Positions 5,287 through 8,043 of a DNA stretch of 8,043 nucleotides are shown piece by piece (position 1 is the first letter of the stretch; each line of letters starts with the position of its first letter). The stretch spans positions 1 through 8,043 of the forward strand of contig CAMWRR010000081.1 of the NCBI GenBank assembly GCA_947176715.1. The letters run 5' to 3'. A program made the translations under genes and the position numbers. The DNA is from an uncultured Rikenellaceae bacterium (lineage in GTDB: Bacteria; Bacteroidota; Bacteroidia; Bacteroidales; Rikenellaceae). The notes beneath the pieces were generated by a model that searched no databases, was not told where the DNA came from, and saw only the letters and a list, made by a program, of their open reading frames with translations.

Positions 5287-5933
5287 CTGCCCTCTATTAT
5301 AGCGCGGAGCGTATCACGATGATAGTGAGGCACGTCGGCCTCCGTCACTACGTTTGCGGCGTCCCTTGCATGCGCGGCTCTCTGTGCCTCGGAGGGGAAT
5401 ATGGCATCGCGCAGTGTCACCACGGCCCGGTCCCATCGCATTGTGCCGCGCTTTACCGCGGATGTGTCGCCTATGGCACGCAGCTCCTCCCGTAACGACT
5501 CTATGCCTCTCTCCGGCGCACATCTCTCGAACTCTGCCGCCGCCGTGGCACCTCCGCACATGCGTCGCCGAAACGACATCAAGCTCCTCTCTCCAAGCCC
5601 GTCGAGAGTGCCGCGGAAGATGGCGGGGGCTATGCCGAACTCCTCCGACACGGGTGTGGAGGTGCCCCCCACAGCCACGCTCTCCGTTATGTCGAGACTT
5701 AACGACGGCACCGTGCACGATGCCGCCCACACACCCATCGACCACGCCACTACCCTGTAATGCAGGTAGCTTTCCGTGAACGATGTGTCGAACCCGAGGT
5801 CGGTGTAGTCGTAGAGCACCAGCAGGTCGCCCCCGCCGGTGTGGTCGTCAAAGGGACGGGCGTCCATGCCCCAGCCTGCGAAGAAGAGGGTGAGCGTGTC
5901 GCTTCCGGTGCGTTTTATATATTGTGCTTTCAT
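5283..5933 (-). CDS. bioG: Pimeloyl-ACP methyl ester esterase BioG (DUF452)
   Basis: This 216-residue alpha/beta hydrolase removes the methyl ester from pimeloyl-ACP methyl ester, undoing the BioC cap and releasing pimeloyl-ACP for BioF. The N-terminal LFFAGWGMD (16-24) is the BioG hallmark and supplies the oxyanion region. The nucleophile elbow is AWSMGVW with Ser65. A likely catalytic Asp is Asp176 in LRDAIFP (174-180), and a likely catalytic His is His203 in DVPHYH (200-205). The middle (about 95-165) is the variable lid region, which I could not match in detail. BioG replaces the unrelated BioH esterase of enteric bacteria. The ATG at 5933-5931 overlaps the bioF stop in an ATGA, and its own stop overlaps the bioC start in the same way. 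I recall bioG and bioC being fused in some Bacteroides; here they are separate. Confidence 0.92.
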   Translation of the reverse strand: MKAQYIKRTGSDTLTLFFAGWGMDARPFDDHTGGGDLLVLYDYTDLGFDTSFTESYLHYRVVAWSMGVWAASCTVPSLSLDITESVAVGGTSTPVSEEFGIAPAIFRGTLDGLGERSLMSFRRRMCGGATAAAEFERCAPERGIESLREELRAIGDTSAVKRGTMRWDRAVVTLRDAIFPSEAQRAAHARDAANVVTEADVPHYHRDTLRAIIEGR

Positions 5934-7105
5934 AAATTATCCTCGATGGCTTCAAGAAGTCTGTCGCACTGGCTCTCGGTCACCGCCGCCGTGAGCGATA
6001 TACGTATGCGGGCCATGCCCTCGGGCACGGTGGGCGGACGTATGGGCAGAAGGTAGAACCCGCTTCGTCTCAGCTTTGCGGCCAGCTCCACGCTTCGGGC
6101 ACAGCTGCCTGCCATCACCGGCACTATGTGGCTCTGCGACGGCGTAGCGCACCCTATGGCCGCCAGACCGTCGCGCAGACGTGCCGACACCGCCGCAAGC
6201 CTCTCTCTGCGGTCGGTCATGCCGCCGAGCCTCTCGGCCACAAAACGGCTCCACAGAAGCGTCACGGGGGGCAGTCCGGTGGTGAAGATGAACGGACGGG
6301 CGCGGTTTACCAGATATTGCTTTACGGTATCGTCGCATATGAGGTAGGCCCCCGCCGAGCCGAACGCCTTACCCATCGTGCCTACGAGCATGTCTATATC
6401 GCCCAGCAGCCCCAGCTCCTCCACGACACCTAATCCCCCGTGGCCGTACACCCCCACGCCGTGCGCCTCGTCTATGTAGAGCAATACGTTGGGGTAGCGG
6501 CGACGCAACTCAGCGAGCCGTACGAGATCGGCACGGTCGCCGTCCATACTGAATACGCTCTCGGTCACTATCACTACGCTACCGAACGCCCCGGCATACT
6601 CCGCGAGCAGCTTTTCGAGGTGGTCGCAGTCGTTGTGTCTGAAACGTTTGTGGGTAGCCTCCGAGAGCCTGATGCCGTCTATGATGGAGGCGTGCACGAG
6701 CTTGTCGGAGAGTATGAGTGTGTCACGGTCGCAAATGGCCGGCAGCACCCCGCTGTTGAGGTGGTAGCCGCTCGAGAAGACTATGGCGGCGCGTCCTCCG
6801 TAGAGGCCCGATAGCGTCTCCTCCAGCATGCGGTAGGCGGTGCTCTCGCCCGTCAGCAACCGCGACGAGGCGGCGCTCATAAGCGGTTCGTCATAGTCGG
6901 CGAGCGAGGCGATGAATTCGGCCTCCAACTTCCTGTCGGAGGCTATGGCCAGATAGTCGTTGGAGGAGAGGTTTATCATCGTTTCGCCGGAGGGGAGCGT
7001 CACCTCGCCGTAGCCGAAACGCGCCTCGGGCAGGGTGCGCAGGTTGTCCGTAGCGCGCAACTCCTCCAACCTCTTGCCGAGAATTTCATATAGCGGACGT
7101 GTCAT
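5930..7105 (-). CDS. bioF: 8-amino-7-oxononanoate synthase BioF
   Basis: This 391-residue PLP enzyme condenses pimeloyl-ACP with L-alanine, releasing CO2, to form KAPA (8-amino-7-oxononanoate). Motifs of the alpha-oxoamine synthase family are visible in order: SSNDYLA (47-53), SRLLTGES (81-88), SSGYHLNSG (111-119), the PLP-stacking His138 in LVHAS, DEAHGVGVYG (212-221), the Schiff-base Lys246 in GTMGKAFGSAGAY (242-254), and RPPTVPEG...RIRISL (356-371). The length is normal. An in-frame upstream start at 7219 exists but would add 38 residues with no family likeness and would overlap bioA by 118 bases. I therefore choose the ATG at 7105-7103, which forms an ATGA with the bioA stop and gives the expected N-terminus MTRPLYEILGKRLEEL. 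Confidence 0.96.
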   Translation of the reverse strand: MTRPLYEILGKRLEELRATDNLRTLPEARFGYGEVTLPSGETMINLSSNDYLAIASDRKLEAEFIASLADYDEPLMSAASSRLLTGESTAYRMLEETLSGLYGGRAAIVFSSGYHLNSGVLPAICDRDTLILSDKLVHASIIDGIRLSEATHKRFRHNDCDHLEKLLAEYAGAFGSVVIVTESVFSMDGDRADLVRLAELRRRYPNVLLYIDEAHGVGVYGHGGLGVVEELGLLGDIDMLVGTMGKAFGSAGAYLICDDTVKQYLVNRARPFIFTTGLPPVTLLWSRFVAERLGGMTDRRERLAAVSARLRDGLAAIGCATPSQSHIVPVMAGSCARSVELAAKLRRSGFYLLPIRPPTVPEGMARIRISLTAAVTESQCDRLLEAIEDNL

Positions 7106-8043
7106 GATCGTTGCTCTTTCGCTATTTTTACCATCACGCGGCAGAGACGGTCTATCTCCTCCGGGGTCATTATATACGACGGCATAGTGTAGAGCAGACG
7201 CCCGAACGGACGCAACCACACACCCTCCTCCACGAGCCGGCGTTGTATCACGGCCATGTCGACGGGGTGTTTAAGCTCTATCACACCTATGGCGCCGAGC
7301 ACCCTGACGTCGGCGACGCTCCCGAGCTCACGGGCCGGTTCAAGCCCGCTTCTCAGCCCCGCCTCTATCGCTCCGACACGATCGCGCCACGGCGACGAGA
7401 GCAACAGGCGCGTGGAGGCCACGGCCACGGCGCATGCCAACGGGTTGCCCATGAATGTGGGGCCGTGCATGAATACTCCGGGGTCGCCGTCGGATATTAC
7501 TGTGGCTACGTGTTTCGATGTCAGCACCGCCGACATTGTCATGTAACCGCCTGTGAGAGCCTTGCCTATACACATTATGTCGGGCTCCGTTCCGGCGTGC
7601 TCGCATGCGAACATACGGCCCGTGCGTCCGAAGCCGGTGGCTATCTCGTCGGCAATGAAGAGCATGTCGTGCTCGCGGGCCAGCGCCGCCGCCTCGGCCA
7701 AGTATCGGGGATGGTATATGCGCATGCCGCCGGCACCCTGCACAACCGGCTCTATGATGAGGGCCGCCAGAGTGTCGGCATGCTCCTCTATTATCTTGCG
7801 GAGCGGCTCTATGCAGTCGGGGTCCCACTCGTCGTCGAAGCGGCATTGCGGCGCCGGGGCGAACATCCTGCGCGGCAGGGCCTGACCGAAGAGCGTGTGC
7901 ATACCGCCGACAGGGTCGCATACGCTCATGGCGTTCCATGTGTCGCCGTGGTAGCCGGACATTACGGTCACGATGTTCTCCTTGGACGGACACCCGCGGG
8001 CCGCCTGATACTGCACCGCCATCTTGAGCGCCACCTCCACGGC
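7102..8043 (-). CDS. bioA: DAPA aminotransferase BioA, 5' end outside window
   Basis: This is the C-terminal 313 residues of adenosylmethionine-8-amino-7-oxononanoate aminotransferase, a PLP enzyme that uses SAM as amino donor to convert KAPA to DAPA. Compared with the E. coli sequence from memory, GYHGDTWNAMSVCDP, FAPAPQ, IIEPVVQGAGGMR, FIADEIATGFGRTG, CIGKALTGGYMT and FMHGPTFMGNPLACA are all conserved. Counting the GTG codon at 8040-8038 as residue 1, Tyr30, Asp131 and the PLP Lys160 fall at a constant offset of 114 from E. coli Tyr144, Asp245 and Lys274. About 113 residues are therefore missing beyond base 8043. The frame stays open to the window edge (AVEVA...), so the GTG is an internal Val and not a start. 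The stop (7104-7102) overlaps the bioF start in an ATGA. It is the first visible gene of the biotin operon; any promoter or biotin-responsive operator lies outside. Confidence 0.97.
   Translation of the reverse strand, partial: AVEVALKMAVQYQAARGCPSKENIVTVMSGYHGDTWNAMSVCDPVGGMHTLFGQALPRRMFAPAPQCRFDDEWDPDCIEPLRKIIEEHADTLAALIIEPVVQGAGGMRIYHPRYLAEAAALAREHDMLFIADEIATGFGRTGRMFACEHAGTEPDIMCIGKALTGGYMTMSAVLTSKHVATVISDGDPGVFMHGPTFMGNPLACAVAVASTRLLLSSPWRDRVGAIEAGLRSGLEPARELGSVADVRVLGAIGVIELKHPVDMAVIQRRLVEEGVWLRPFGRLLYTMPSYIMTPEEIDRLCRVMVKIAKEQRS

Noticed and set aside
7106..7219. Upstream in-frame start for bioF at 7219
   Set aside because: It would add 38 residues without family likeness and overlap bioA by 118 bases. 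The ATG at 7105 forms the same ATGA overlap as the next two junctions.
8038..8040. GTG at 8040-8038 as the bioA start
   Set aside because: The frame remains open to the window edge, and alignment from memory to E. coli BioA shows about 113 residues are missing, so this is an internal Val codon.
1..8043. A novel defence, mobile or RNA-based system
   Set aside because: Every gene belongs to a known family (biotin and arginine synthesis, Lol ATPase, DUF2400, BACON/LRR lipoprotein). Gaps are short, with no CRISPR-like repeats, transposase, integrase, tRNA or rRNA.

Overview
This window looks like a metagenomic or draft-genome contig from a GC-rich member of the Bacteroidales. The evidence is the succinylornithine-type carbamoyltransferase (ArgF'), a BACON-domain lipoprotein, a DUF2400/TIGR02757 protein, a Bacteroidetes-type -7 promoter box (TAnnTTTG) and the absence of strong Shine-Dalgarno sequences. 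Family-level placement (for example Muribaculaceae or Barnesiellaceae) cannot be settled from the sequence. All nine protein genes lie on the minus strand, so transcription runs from high to low coordinates.

Region 1 (8043 down to 3753) is a biotin-synthesis operon in the order bioA (5' end cut off by the window), bioF, bioG, bioC, bioD. BioC methylates the malonyl thioester that primes pimeloyl synthesis on the fatty-acid machinery. BioG cleaves the methyl ester from pimeloyl-ACP. BioF condenses pimeloyl-ACP with alanine to KAPA, BioA aminates KAPA to DAPA, and BioD closes the ureido ring to give dethiobiotin. BioB, the last enzyme, is not in the window and may lie further upstream. The first four genes are stitched together by three ATGA stop/start overlaps. 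A 103-nt gap with a hairpin then precedes bioD.

Region 2 (3752 to 3622) is a 131-nt intergenic stretch. It holds a nested GC-rich hairpin just after bioD and a Bacteroidetes-type -7 box just before argF'.

Region 3 (3621 to 1343) holds argF' (N-succinylornithine carbamoyltransferase, arginine synthesis). Ten nucleotides later comes a two-BACON, six-repeat plant-type leucine-rich-repeat lipoprotein, and a textbook intrinsic terminator closes the unit.

Region 4 (1307 to 63) holds a LolD-like ABC ATPase followed one nucleotide later by a DUF2400/TIGR02757 gene that runs off the left end.

Region 5 (1 to 62) is not genomic. It is an untrimmed Illumina P5/Nextera adapter with two mismatches and the last four bases of the mosaic end missing. 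It gives the DUF2400 gene a false C-terminus containing the well-known SYTHLTLPT adapter translation. No stretch over 300 bases lacks a gene. I found no RNA genes, CRISPR arrays, insertion sequences or defence system. The window is ordinary metabolic core sequence with one clear technical artefact.
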